From: CAVQOB01 sp963714325
GTDB lineage: Bacteria; Pseudomonadota; Alphaproteobacteria; Rhizobiales; Hyphomicrobiaceae
Assembly: GCA_963714325.1 (NCBI GenBank)
Contig: CAVQOB010000003.1
Location: 248,001 to 312,000 of the forward strand
Reading direction: 5' to 3'
DNA length: 64,000 nt
In this document: positions 15,402 through 24,332 of the stretch, one piece after another
Layout: every line of letters begins with the position of its first letter
Position numbering within the stretch: position 1 is the stretch's first letter
Position numbers and translations under genes: made by a program
Notes under the pieces: generated by a model
Told to the model about the DNA's origin: nothing
Database searches by the model: none
The model's input: the letters and a program-made list of their open reading frames with translations, nothing else

Positions 15402-16489
15402 CGTTGCGGCGCCGGGCTGCCGATGGGACGGGTGTCGGCGCGGGGCGTCAGTGGGGCCGAGAAGGCGTTGATAGCATCGACGATGCCGCCACCGATGCCG
15501 CTGGCGCCGCGTTCGATTTCCTTCAGCGGTTCGCCGTTGCGACAGATGCGGCTCGGCTTCAAGTCGCCGACGCCCAAGGCGCTTGGGGCTTCTTCGAAGC
15601 GGGGCCGGGCGAAGAGTTGCTTCCAGCGCATGACAAGTCCATCGGAGTTGGCACGGACGTCCTTAGTCGTGCCGCAATAGACCTTGTGATAGATGTCGTC
15701 GATCCATAACCGATCGGTGCGATGGGCGTTTTCGACCGCCATGCGGATCAGCGCCAGCGCCTTGTCCGGCTCTCGCGGCACGATCTTGCCCTGCCACTGC
15801 AGATCGGCGAGGAAGGCTTGTGCCGGTGCGTGGCTCTGATGCACGAGCTTCTGGAGATAGTGGAGGCCGAGTTTGACATCCTGCGGCACGCCCTCGCCAA
15901 TCAGATGCAGTTTAGCGAGTTCGAACTGGGCGTCGGGTTCGTCGAACCAAGTGGCGGCCTTGTTGTAGAAATCGAGCGCGGTTTCGGGGTCCGACTGCAA
16001 GCCGAAATCGGGAATGCCACGGCGGACATAATTGGCGACGGCGGTCAGTGAGCGGGCGACGAAGGGCGCGCGCAGGCGATCGTCGGGATCGATGTCGGCG
16101 TGTGCCTCGACGATGCTGCGGAACAGTGTGTAGGCCTTGGTGTGGTCGGTCTGGGTGCCGGTGTTGTCGGCGTAAATCTGGGCCAGATAGAACTCGGCGA
16201 ACAGGCGTTTTGAGGGCTCCAGTGTGGTGGCAGCCGACGATAACGCTGGAATCGCGATTTCGTAGAAGCCGTTCTTGTAGGCGCTGAAGCCTTGTTCATA
16301 GGCGGCTTGGGGCGATGCGAATTTGAAATCGCGCGCAACGGTGGTCCCGCTCAAGCAGGTGGCAGCCCCCAGCATGGCGACTACGAACGCGACCATGCCG
16401 ACGCGGCGTGCGCCTGACCGGTTGCCAGACCCGTTGAATGCCTGGCAAAATGTTGGCTTAACAGACAACTTCGGCCTTTCCGCCAGCAT
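15398..16489 (-). CDS. Exported Sel1/TPR repeat protein, ExoR-like
   Basis: 363 residues from ATG 16489; ATG 16396 is an alternative close to the signal sequence (MVAFVVAMLGAATCLSG), and neither has a clear ribosome binding site. The mature part has TPR-like helices (QAAYEQGFSAYKNGFYEIAIPALSSAA, FAEFYLAQIYADNTG) and two Sel1-type repeats (AQFELAKLHLIGEGVPQDVKLGLHYL; APAQAFLADLQWQGKIVPREPDKALALI), followed by LWIDDIYHKVYCG. That architecture matches ExoR, the periplasmic inhibitor of the ExoS-ChvI signalling system in rhizobia, but the assignment is by pattern only; exoS and chvI are not in the window. Confidence 0.7.
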   Translation of the reverse strand: MLAERPKLSVKPTFCQAFNGSGNRSGARRVGMVAFVVAMLGAATCLSGTTVARDFKFASPQAAYEQGFSAYKNGFYEIAIPALSSAATTLEPSKRLFAEFYLAQIYADNTGTQTDHTKAYTLFRSIVEAHADIDPDDRLRAPFVARSLTAVANYVRRGIPDFGLQSDPETALDFYNKAATWFDEPDAQFELAKLHLIGEGVPQDVKLGLHYLQKLVHQSHAPAQAFLADLQWQGKIVPREPDKALALIRMAVENAHRTDRLWIDDIYHKVYCGTTKDVRANSDGLVMRWKQLFARPRFEEAPSALGVGDLKPSRICRNGEPLKEIERGASGIGGGIVDAINAFSAPLTPRADTRPIGSPAPQR

Positions 16490-16559
16490 GGGTGACGGCG
16501 CTTTGGCGCGCCGGTCCAGCTTGGTCTGCAAATTTGCGCTGTACAATGGATTGATTGGG

Positions 16560-17257
16560 TTTGGCTTGCGGCTTCAAAGTCTTCCGGCGTTTGGCCACCG
16601 TGGCCGCCGAGAGATCGATGTTGCGTGCGCCCGTGATGGCGTCGGTTATGATGACGTCGCCGTCTTTGAAGTGGCCGATCGGACCGCCGTGATCAACGCA
16701 GATGCCGTCACGGGTCGCGCCATCGACGTGTCCATCAGTGATGAGGGCTGCGGATTTGTCCTGGGCATGGCCGTCGCAGGCCACGGTGGTCGAGAGCATC
16801 TCGCGCGTGCCGGGGCCGCCTTTGCGGGCCTCGTGGCGGATGACAATGACCTCGCACTTCTTGGTCTCTTGAGTCTCTTAGTCTCTTTGTTCTTTTTTGC
16901 CGCAGCGGCGGCAAAGGCATCGCGCTCACTGTCAACGCAGTGAGCAGCATCCTTGACGACAATCGTTTTCATACCGGCGACCTTTACGATCGCCCCCACG
17001 GGTGCCAGCGATCCCTTGAGACCGATGACACCACCCAATGGTGATATGGGGCTGGAAACGGGATAAACAACCTTCTGATATGTATTGAACTTCACGTTTT
17101 CGCGATCGTGGCTGATGGTCTTGCCGTTGAGGGCAAGGCAATCCACGTGTAGCAGGCCGCCTTCGGTCAAGGTCTGCATGATCTGTGGTGCGCGCGAAAG
17201 ACCCTCCGTCACATGACGGCTGGGTAGTTTCGATGTGTCGAACCTCTTCGCGCTCAT
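16560..17257 (-). pseudogene. Dihydroxy-acid dehydratase (IlvD/Edd family) remnant, internally deleted and frameshifted
   Basis: The reading frame starts at 17257 with MSAKRFDTSKLPSRHVTEGL, the usual N-terminus of an IlvD-type dehydratase, then jumps straight to C-terminal sequence (TEGGLLHVDCLALNGKTI, SPISPLGGVIGLKG, LAPVGAIVKVAGM). Roughly 330 residues, including the Fe-S cysteines, are missing. Near 16860-16890, around an AG-rich run of short repeats, the frame breaks; the remainder continues in another frame as VIVIRHEARKGGPGTREML, AALITDGHVDGATRDG and GGPIGHFKDGDVI, ending near KRRKTLKP. It cannot make an active enzyme. Loss of a redundant paralogue is the simplest reading. Confidence 0.85.
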
Positions 17258-17895
17258 TTGCTCAGTCTTTCGTGCTCGCGATGATGAAGAGCCGGCGTAG
17301 TCATCAGGACCCACGTGAGGCTGTCCCGGCAAGGGACTGTGGCTCACCAGCCCTTTAGCCGGGGCATACTGTGCCCCGCCGGTTGTCCTCTTCAATGGAG
17401 CTGCCGCATTCGAGGGTTGCATCAGTCGTTCGTGAACGTGGTTCGCAAACGCGCGTCGATCGTCCACACGACTGCTTTAACCCGGCCTCGCCTGACAGAT
17501 TTGGAAGCGCTTTGAGGCTGAATCGTGTCCGAGTTGCCGAGATGACCCGTTGCGTGGCGCATCAGCAACATGAGGTTTGGTTCAATCCGGAGCATTGTCG
17601 CTGTCGTGAGGTTCGGGCTATCGCTTGGCTCGACGGCCACATCGTGCGTTGGGCAGCCTTTAGCGGTGGATCGCGGCTGGCGGAGGGCCGGTCTGTGGCG
17701 GCGCTTTGTCCGTTTTGTACCAAAACCGCGCCAACGAGACCGACTTGCTTGCCATGATGTTGGCGTGGGCTGAAAATCTAGCCACTTCGTCTCGACTTCG
17801 TCGCATCTTGATGGTTCCATGTTGATGGTTCCATGGCGTGGAATTTTTTGGGTACGGACTTTGGCGGCATAGGCTGCTCTAGCGAGGGGTATTCG
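17258..17895. other. 638-base stretch with no confident gene; small hairpin and tandem repeat
   Basis: Between the ilvD remnant and the first DUF898 gene. It contains a hairpin GGGGCA-TACTG-TGCCCC (within about 17360-17380), and a direct repeat TTGATGGTTCCATG at 17808-17821 and 17822-17835. A plus-strand frame at 17371-17757 reads HQQHEVWFNPEHCRC...AALCPFC, with four cysteines, but lacks a ribosome binding site or known family; I do not call it. The DUF898 promoter is presumably here. Confidence 0.4.
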
Positions 17896-19158
17896 ATGAT
17901 GAACACACAGATGCAAGGTGGCGGCGTTGCGCCGTCGCCCGCTGCTGGCAGCCTCATTCCGATCAGCTGGAGCGGCAGCCCGTGGAGCCTGACGGGGCTT
18001 TCTTTCATCAATTTCTTTCTGTCGATCATTACTTTGGGTATTTACGGGTTCTGGGGGCGGACCGAGGTGCGGCGGCGGATCTGGTCGTCGGTGCAATTGG
18101 CGGGGGAGCCGCTGGCTTATACGGGGACAGGCAAAGAGTTGTTCGTCGGTTTCCTGATCGTGTTCGGGATCGTGCTGCTGCCGACGCTGCTTTTCACGAT
18201 CGGCGCGATCGTCGCATTTGGTCCGGTGGGCCAAGTGGTTGCGCAGATCGTGACGGCGATCGTGTTCATCTTTCTCGGTGGTGTCGCAATCTATCGGGCG
18301 CGCCGCTATCGGCTGTCGCGGACGAATTGGCGGGGTATACGCGGTTCGCTGGAAGGCAGTTCGTGGGCCTACGGCTGGACCAACTTCTGGACGATGATGA
18401 TCGTGCCGGCACTGGCGCTGGTCGTCGGCGGGGGGATTTATCTGGCGATGTTTCGCGGCATGCCGGCGACGGCGGCGCCGATGATCGTGCAACGATATAT
18501 TCCCTGGTTCATTGCGGCTTATCTTGGCGCAATCGTGCTCTATCTGCTGCTGGTGCCGTGGCGGACGACGAAGCTCAACCGCCACATCACCAATGAGATG
18601 GCGTTCGGCAGCCGGCCGTTTGCGTTCGAAGGTTCGTCAAAGCCGCTGTATCTGCGCTTCATCGCCCGCTGGATTGGCGTGCTGATCCTGGCGATCGCGA
18701 CGCCGGCGGCGATTTATTTTTGGCTCGGTCAAAAGCGGATGGCGGAGTTCATGGCGGCCAATGCGCCGGGCTCGCCGCCAGTACCGATGGAGACAGCAGA
18801 GTTGCTGGGGTCGCTGGCGATCCTGGCGATTGCGTTCCTGATCTATACGGTGATCACTGCGTGGTACAAAGCAGTTGAGGCCAACTACTTTGCTTCGATG
18901 ACGACGTACGAGGGGCAGCCGTTCCATTTGTCTGTCACGGCGATGGGATTGATCGGGTTGGTGCTGGTCAACACGCTGATCACGATTTTCTCGCTGGGCA
19001 TCCTGAGACCGGTGGCGATGGCGCGGACGGCCCGATATTTCGTCGCAAACTTCAGTCTCGATGGACCCGTGGATGTGCGGGGAATCGCGCAGAGCCAGGC
19101 GGCGATGAGCAAGAGCGGGGAAGGGTTGGCGCAAGCCTTCGATGTCGATGCCTTCTGA
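17896..19158 (+). CDS. DUF898 (YjgN family) polytopic membrane protein, copy 1
   Basis: 420 residues from the ATG pair at 17896/17899, preceded by GAGGGG. Signature features: SWSGSPWSLTGLSFINFFLSIITLGIYGFWGRTEVRRRIWSSVQLAGEPLAYTGTGKELFVGF, i.e. the first helix followed by the conserved W-R-R and Y-x-G-T-G-x-E-L motifs of DUF898, then several more helices (168-190, 203-225, 270-295, 310-335) and WRGIRGSLEGSSWAYGWTNF. Function is unknown. In YjgN-type loci the gene is commonly followed by an M48 metalloprotease, as here: the downstream gene overlaps it by 17 bases, implying co-translation and a joint role at the membrane. Confidence 0.88.
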   Translation: MMNTQMQGGGVAPSPAAGSLIPISWSGSPWSLTGLSFINFFLSIITLGIYGFWGRTEVRRRIWSSVQLAGEPLAYTGTGKELFVGFLIVFGIVLLPTLLFTIGAIVAFGPVGQVVAQIVTAIVFIFLGGVAIYRARRYRLSRTNWRGIRGSLEGSSWAYGWTNFWTMMIVPALALVVGGGIYLAMFRGMPATAAPMIVQRYIPWFIAAYLGAIVLYLLLVPWRTTKLNRHITNEMAFGSRPFAFEGSSKPLYLRFIARWIGVLILAIATPAAIYFWLGQKRMAEFMAANAPGSPPVPMETAELLGSLAILAIAFLIYTVITAWYKAVEANYFASMTTYEGQPFHLSVTAMGLIGLVLVNTLITIFSLGILRPVAMARTARYFVANFSLDGPVDVRGIAQSQAAMSKSGEGLAQAFDVDAF

Positions 19159-20269
19159 TGGAGTGCGGGCTGACGTGATGCAGGATGTGGCGCCGTTCGC
19201 GGCAGGTTACAGCAATGGCCAGACGGCCGAGCGTTTTGCCGCGACGGTGAACATTGGCGAAGCGGGATTGTCGATTGTGCTCGAGGATGGGACGGCCATC
19301 GACTGGCCGATTGCCGAGCTTCGCACGCAAACGCAGATCGATGCGCGGGCAGCTGTAGCGGTGTTCACGCGCGCTTCGCTGCCGGGAGCAACGCTGTTCG
19401 TGCAGAATGCGGTGGCCATTGCCGCGCTGGTGGAGCGCGCGCCGCATCTGACGACCAAGGCCGAGCGTTGGAGTGCGTTGAAGCCGGGCCTGTGGGTCGG
19501 CGGAATCGCACTGGCGGCTGGTCTGTCGGTGTGGCTGCTCGATCTGTCGCCGAGCAAGGGGATTGCGCGGCTGATGCCGCAGGCGGCGCGTGTGGCGCTG
19601 GGTGACGCAGCGCTTGAGAGTATGATCTCGGGTCGTGCGCGATGCACGGATGTCAAAGGTGTCGCGGCGCTGCGCAAGCTGCATGACCGGCTACAACCTG
19701 GACAATCATCGCTGACGGCGGTGACGGTGGTTGATTGGTCGCTGACCAATGCGTTCGCGGTTCCCGGCGGGCGCGTCGTGCTGACGCGTGCGATTCTTGA
19801 GAAGGCGATTTCGCCGGACGAGGTTGCGGGTGTGCTGGCGCATGAACTTGGGCATGGGCAAGAGTTGCATCCCGAGCAAGGTCTGGTGCGCGGCATCGGT
19901 CTGTGGACGGCGATGCAGATCATGTTCACGGGATCGCCGGGGACGCTTGGCAATATCGGTGGTACGCTGGCGCAACTGAGTTATTCGCGGGACGCCGAGC
20001 GAGAAGCGGATGCGCGCGCGCTCGACATGCTGAGGGCCGGCGAAATCTCCGCGAAGCCGTTCGCCGGGTTCTTCCGCAAAATCGACAAGACCGAACCGAC
20101 GACGACCAAGGGCCGCATCATGCGCGCCAATGATCTCTTCTCGTCGCATCCCCAGAGTGCCGAACGGATCGCCAAAATCGAAGCAGTGCCGGATTACCCG
20201 TCGCGGCCGTCGCTGTCGGACGAGGAATGGAAATCGCTGCGCGGGATCTGCGGCAGCGTTATTCCTTGA
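19142..20269 (+). CDS. M48 family zinc metalloprotease, membrane-anchored
   Basis: 375 residues. A cytoplasmic N-terminal part of about 115 residues (GEAGLSIVLEDGTAIDWPIAELR, a small beta domain also seen in YjgN-linked peptidases) precedes one membrane helix at 118-134 (LWVGGIALAAGLSVWLL). The protease domain carries the HExxH site VLAHELGHGQELH (H234, E235, H238) and the third-ligand region SYSRDAEREADARAL, all intact, plus SLTNAFAVPGGRVVLTRAIL typical of M48. It starts 17 bases inside the DUF898 gene, so expression is coupled. The substrate is unknown; loosely it resembles BepA/HtpX-type quality-control proteases. Confidence 0.9.
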   Translation: MSMPSDGVRADVMQDVAPFAAGYSNGQTAERFAATVNIGEAGLSIVLEDGTAIDWPIAELRTQTQIDARAAVAVFTRASLPGATLFVQNAVAIAALVERAPHLTTKAERWSALKPGLWVGGIALAAGLSVWLLDLSPSKGIARLMPQAARVALGDAALESMISGRARCTDVKGVAALRKLHDRLQPGQSSLTAVTVVDWSLTNAFAVPGGRVVLTRAILEKAISPDEVAGVLAHELGHGQELHPEQGLVRGIGLWTAMQIMFTGSPGTLGNIGGTLAQLSYSRDAEREADARALDMLRAGEISAKPFAGFFRKIDKTEPTTTKGRIMRANDLFSSHPQSAERIAKIEAVPDYPSRPSLSDEEWKSLRGICGSVIP

Positions 20270-21494
20270 GTTCGCGGACATTGCGCGGTCGCCGACCCAG
20301 CACGATGATCAGGGCGGCGACGATTTGGACGCAGGCTGCGAGGGCGAACGGCAGCGTGTAACTCAGTGTCGCGTCGCGCAACGCGCCGATGATGCCCGGG
20401 GCGAAGGCGAAGACCGCTTGATTGATGGCGGTTGCCAGCGCGACGACGGTTGCGACATCACCGCGTTCGAATTCTTTCTGGGCAATGAGCGGGGGCAGCG
20501 AGATCAGGTTGCCGACGCCGAGGCCGAACAGCACGCAGCCGAGCGCTAAGGCCGGCATGCCGGTCGCTATGGCGAGCAAGCCGACACCACAGGCCTGCAG
20601 CAGAAAATTGAGTGCGGCGGCGATGCGGCGGTCACGATTGCCGATCAGAGAGCCGAGGACGGTGCGGCCAAGGATGGCGCACGTGGCGACGAGGCTGACG
20701 GCGGATGCAGCGAGACCGGCGCCGATGTCGGGTGCTAATCGCGCAATAAGATGCGAGACGATGCCGATCTGGGCGAACAGGCCAAGCGCGAAGGCTGCCG
20801 AGATGGTGAGGAAGCGGCGGTCGCCGAGCAGGGCGGAGCGAGTCAGTGCGGCGGGCGGTTTGATGGTGGAGGTGGTGGTGGTGATGAGTCCGCCATCGAC
20901 GGCGAGGCCGAGATCGACCGGGCTCCTATGCAAGTGGCGTTGGATCAGCGGCACGACGATGACGAGCATTGCGATGGCCATCAGAACGGCGGCGTTTTGA
21001 TAGCCGAGCCAGCCGATGAGAAACACCCAGAGCGGGGCGATGACGATGCCGCCGACGCTGGCGCCGTTGAACGCCATGCTCAGCGCCTTCGGCCGGTCGG
21101 CATCAAACCAACGGGAGATCATGGCATTGATCGCTGCGCCACTGGTCAGGGCCCAACCGGCGCCGGTCAACATCGCTGCGCCGTAGAGGTGCCAGGGTTC
21201 GGTAACGCTGGCCCAGGCGATGATGCCGAGGGCGGAGGCAACGATCCCGGCGCTAGTGACGTCGGCGAGGCCGAAGCGACGGTGGATGGCGGGGAGTTGG
21301 GAGACGATGACGGCGCTAAAGAGGAAGTGGGCGGTGATAGCGGTCGATATGGTCGCGATGGACCAGCCGCGGGTGGTGTGGAGTGTTTGCAGGAAGACGG
21401 ACGGGCCGTAGAAGCTGATGCCCCAGGCGCAGGTGGCGACGGCGAACGCCACCCAGACCACCGACCAGCCGGCGAAGCGGATCGGCTTGGTCAT
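20259..21494 (-). CDS. MFS transporter
   Basis: 411 residues from ATG 21494 (MTKPIRFAGWSVVWVAFAVATCAWGISFYGPSVFLQTL); the longer upstream reading is Arg/His-rich and rejected. About twelve hydrophobic helices are visible. The pattern of the first helices (GISFYGPSVFLQTLHTTRGWSIATISTAIT) and WALTSGAAINAMISRWFDADRPKALSMAFNGASVGG matches the oxalate/formate or monocarboxylate-like MFS group. Substrate unknown. It is convergent with the M48 gene (11-base overlap) and interrupts the otherwise plus-strand DUF898/DUF2939 locus. Confidence 0.88.
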   Translation of the reverse strand: MTKPIRFAGWSVVWVAFAVATCAWGISFYGPSVFLQTLHTTRGWSIATISTAITAHFLFSAVIVSQLPAIHRRFGLADVTSAGIVASALGIIAWASVTEPWHLYGAAMLTGAGWALTSGAAINAMISRWFDADRPKALSMAFNGASVGGIVIAPLWVFLIGWLGYQNAAVLMAIAMLVIVVPLIQRHLHRSPVDLGLAVDGGLITTTTSTIKPPAALTRSALLGDRRFLTISAAFALGLFAQIGIVSHLIARLAPDIGAGLAASAVSLVATCAILGRTVLGSLIGNRDRRIAAALNFLLQACGVGLLAIATGMPALALGCVLFGLGVGNLISLPPLIAQKEFERGDVATVVALATAINQAVFAFAPGIIGALRDATLSYTLPFALAACVQIVAALIIVLGRRPRNVRELKE

Positions 21495-21659
21495 GCGGGC
21501 GCGATCCGTGTGTTGTCGCCCGTGCCGCTCATCACATTCACTCCGTTGTAGACGCCTTAGCATTACTCTTTCTGAGTAGCGCCGCAATGGCGTCCCGATC
21601 ATTGCCGCAATTCACGGCGAGGCTGGCACGATGGGGTTTGCGCGTGTTGGAGTCATCGC

Positions 21660-22274
21660 ATGCGACGGATATGGTTCTGGGGAGTTGGCGTTTCGCTGTG
21701 TCTGAGCGTTGCTTATCTGGCATCGCCGGTGGTCGCTGCCTATGGACTCGGTCAGGCGGTCAAGGCGGGGGATGTTGCCGCGCTTGAGAAGGCCGTCGAA
21801 TGGGATGGCGTTCGGGCGAGCCTGAAGCGTTCGTTGGTCGAGCTACAGACGGCGCCCGTCGTGGATGGTGGTAGAGACGTGCACGGGATGGCGGTGCCGC
21901 CGTCGCTTTGGACCCGCATTAAAGCCTCGTTTGCGCCCGGTTTGATCGACGGTTTCGTTGATAAGTACGTGACGCCACAAGGATTGCCGCAGGCGTTTGC
22001 GATGCGCGAGAGCTGGCGGGAGACGGTCAGGCCGGCGGTTGGTCTGGCGGCGCCGAAATTGGCGCTGGCAGATACGTCGTTTGCTGGCACGGCGCTTGAT
22101 CGGTTCGTCAGTTTTTATGTGCGGATCAGGCGGGCGGTGTTCCTGACGCCGGGACTGGTCGAATTCGAGATTGCGGATCGGCACACGCCGGAACGGCGTT
22201 ATGTTTCGCAATTCGCGCTCAAGGATTTTTGCTGGAAGCTGGTCAGCGTGCGCGTCGTCGGCGCGGCGCTGTGA
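21660..22274 (+). CDS. DUF2939 family exported/anchored protein, copy 1
   Basis: 204 residues. N-terminal membrane segment (MRRIWFWGVGVSLCLSVAYLASPVVAAYGL), then the DUF2939 signature: LGQAVKAGDVAALEKAVEWDGVRASLKRSLVE (a helix-forming segment with the W/R-S-L motif), a variable middle, and a small C-terminal domain with FYVRIRRAVFLTPGLVEFEIAD...YVSQFALKDFCWKLVSVRV. Function unknown. A paralogue follows at 23593-24141, each adjacent to a DUF898 gene. Confidence 0.82.
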   Translation: MRRIWFWGVGVSLCLSVAYLASPVVAAYGLGQAVKAGDVAALEKAVEWDGVRASLKRSLVELQTAPVVDGGRDVHGMAVPPSLWTRIKASFAPGLIDGFVDKYVTPQGLPQAFAMRESWRETVRPAVGLAAPKLALADTSFAGTALDRFVSFYVRIRRAVFLTPGLVEFEIADRHTPERRYVSQFALKDFCWKLVSVRVVGAAL

Positions 22275-22421
22275 TGGATTTTTGCGATTGATTGACGATG
22301 TCGTCGCCTTAACGGTTTGCTAACGATTTCGGTTTACCAATTTTTAGTGTCTCGGGTCAGCTGCGACTGCTGGTGTGGGACACTGATCTGGACTGTCCGT
22401 CAACATAAAGTGTTCCGCGTA

Positions 22422-23543
22422 ATGTTTGATGCGTTTCCTGCGCTCTCCTCAGAGCGCCCGCTTGGCATGAATTCGGCTGGCGCTGTTGCTGGTGCAGCCT
22501 CCGGGATCACCTGGATCGAGCCGTCGGAAAGCTTCCTGCAGCTGACATTGCGGCACATTGCGCTGATCTTTGCGACCTGCGGGCTCTATTTGTTTTGGGC
22601 GCGCGCCGAGGCGCGGCGCAAATTGCATCGCTGCATTCATGTCGGCGGGCGGCCGCTCGACTACTCGGGCACGGGGCAGGAAGCATTCATCTCGTTCGTG
22701 ATCGCGGCGCTGACGGCTGTTGTCATGATGCAGGCTTTCTTCTTTTTCGTGAAGCCGGCGCTGCTGGCTGGCGGCGATGCGGGTGGTGCCGGCTTCATCG
22801 GCAATACGTTCCGCTGGCAGCGACTGTCGATCAGTTTGCCCTTGGTGTTCCTGCTCGGCTCGGTTGCCTATCGCAAGCGGCAACATATTCTGCGGCGGAC
22901 GTGGTGGGCCGGGCAGCGGTTTGATCTCAATGGGCAGGCCTGGGGTTACGCGTGGACGCATTTCTGGACGGCGTTCCTGGTGCCGCTGACGCTGGGGTGG
23001 GCAGCGCCCTGGCGGGCGCATGCGCTGGAGAAGCGCAAGACCCGAGAGACGCGGCATGGCACGCGGATGCTCGGAGCGGTGCATTCGGTGAAGAGCCTCT
23101 ATGCGACTTTTGCGCTGTTCTGGTTCGGCGGGATTACGATTTATCTCGCCACTGTCTTCACGCTCGGGCTGGTGATCGGCCATGAGATCATCGCCGCGAC
23201 GGATACGCTCAGTCTCGGACCGCTGCTTGGGCCGGGTGTCGCGACGAAGGGCGTACTGATTGCCATGGCGGGGGTGCTGCCGCTGGCGTTGCTGGCGACC
23301 GCCTATCAAGGGGCGTGGCTTGAGCATCAGGTGTCCGGCATCGTGTTTCAGGATGCGCGATTGAAACTGCGATTGCCGAAGCTGGTGTTCGTTGGGTTCT
23401 GTATCGAGAACGCGGTGCTGAAAGTAGGCACGCTCGGGCTGCTGGCACCGGTGGCGGACGCGCGAATGGCGCGCTTCCTGATTGCGCATCTGTCGGTCGA
23501 AGGTGAATTGACGGCGCCGATTTATCCCGTGCACTCTGTGTAG
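22422..23543 (+). CDS. DUF898 (YjgN family) polytopic membrane protein, copy 2
   Basis: 373 residues from ATG 22422 (MFDAFPALSSERPLG). It keeps the family core: ITWIEPSESFLQLTLRHIALIFATCGLYLFWARAEARRKLHRCIHVGGRPLDYSGTGQEAFISF, then further helices and RRTWWAGQRFDLNGQAWGYAWTHFW. It is clearly homologous to the protein at 17896-19158 but diverged, so this is an old duplication or separate acquisition rather than a recent copy. No M48 gene follows; a DUF2939 paralogue comes 50 bases later. Function unknown. Confidence 0.85.
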   Translation: MFDAFPALSSERPLGMNSAGAVAGAASGITWIEPSESFLQLTLRHIALIFATCGLYLFWARAEARRKLHRCIHVGGRPLDYSGTGQEAFISFVIAALTAVVMMQAFFFFVKPALLAGGDAGGAGFIGNTFRWQRLSISLPLVFLLGSVAYRKRQHILRRTWWAGQRFDLNGQAWGYAWTHFWTAFLVPLTLGWAAPWRAHALEKRKTRETRHGTRMLGAVHSVKSLYATFALFWFGGITIYLATVFTLGLVIGHEIIAATDTLSLGPLLGPGVATKGVLIAMAGVLPLALLATAYQGAWLEHQVSGIVFQDARLKLRLPKLVFVGFCIENAVLKVGTLGLLAPVADARMARFLIAHLSVEGELTAPIYPVHSV

Positions 23544-23592
23544 CGTGCCGTCGATCCTGCGACCGCGCGCTGTTGTGTGCGAGGTCACGTTG

Positions 23593-24141
23593 ATGCGCCG
23601 GATCATTCTGATCTCTTTCGGATTGACGGTTGCGCTCTATGGTTGGCCGATGCTGTCGGCGCTGGAGCTACGGTTGGCGTTGCGTTCGGGGAGCGCGGAG
23701 CGGATCGAGCCTTGTGTCGACTGGGTGGCGCTCAGGCACAACCTGAAGGCGACGGTGCGCGGCAATCTGACCGCGGAACCCGCAAAGTCCTGGTTTCGCC
23801 GTAACGTGACCGAGCGCGTCGTGCCGGCACTCGCCGACCGGGCGATCGATACGTCGGTGACGCCGGCGCGGATGGCGTGGTTTCTGAAGCGGCGCATGCA
23901 GTTGCAGGGTGAGAGTGGCGCGCGTGTGCCGCTGCCGCAGACCGAGACTGCGGAAGCCGATGACGAGATCGACCAGATGACGTCGCCGCGGCGCCTGCGC
24001 TGGGCGTTTTTCGAGAATGTGACGCGGTTCCGGATCGAGGTGTTGGATCCGCGCAAGCCGGAGCGGCGGATGATCGCGATCCTTGAGCCGCAGGGCCTGC
24101 GCTGGCGGCTGACGAATGTGTTCTACGACAGCAATCCGTGA
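23593..24141 (+). CDS. DUF2939 family exported/anchored protein, copy 2
   Basis: 182 residues from ATG 23593 (MRRIILISFGLTVALYGWPMLSALEL), preceded by GAGG. Like copy 1 it has an N-terminal membrane segment, then LRLALRSGSAERIEPCVDWVALRHNLKATVRGNL (equivalent to copy 1's LEKAVEWDGVRASLKRSL) and a C-terminal domain LRWAFFENVTRFRIEVLD...RRMIAILEPQGLRWRLTNVFY. It directly follows DUF898 copy 2 on the same strand with about 50 bases between, so probably one transcript. Confidence 0.82.
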   Translation: MRRIILISFGLTVALYGWPMLSALELRLALRSGSAERIEPCVDWVALRHNLKATVRGNLTAEPAKSWFRRNVTERVVPALADRAIDTSVTPARMAWFLKRRMQLQGESGARVPLPQTETAEADDEIDQMTSPRRLRWAFFENVTRFRIEVLDPRKPERRMIAILEPQGLRWRLTNVFYDSNP

Positions 24142-24229
24142 GCGCTTGCGTTGGTGCGGCGGTCGCGGCCGTTAACGCTATCGGCGCAAACTCCCGGGGC
24201 TGCCACGGGCCTTATGATCGAGCCCACGT

Positions 24230-24275
24230 TGCGTGTTCGAACACGCATTGGCTCTTTGACATTGTTAAATTTGTG
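24230..24275 (+). promoter_or_regulatory. Perfect 18-bp palindrome followed by a boxA-like sequence
   Basis: TGCGTGTTCGAACACGCA at 24230-24247 is a perfect palindrome. Directly after it is TTGGCTCTTTGACATTGTTA, which resembles the boxA antitermination element found ahead of rRNA operons (E. coli type TGCTCTTTAACAAT). No rRNA gene follows. It also contains a TTGACA hexamer. The role is unknown: it could be an rrn-leader scar or the 5' end of a small RNA. Confidence 0.4.
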
Positions 24276-24332
24276 CGCGTGCACACGGGGTTAAAACTGT
24301 AATTGGCCGCGATGGCTGACTGGCGGCGCGTG

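Noticed and set aside
17371..17757. A plus-strand 128-codon frame with four cysteines
   Set aside because: There is no ribosome binding site, signal or known family, and the surrounding sequence looks like a decayed gene region.
24230..24300. Start of an rRNA operon
   Set aside because: The boxA-like motif is not followed by 16S rRNA sequence; the next feature is a hairpin and a convergent protein gene.
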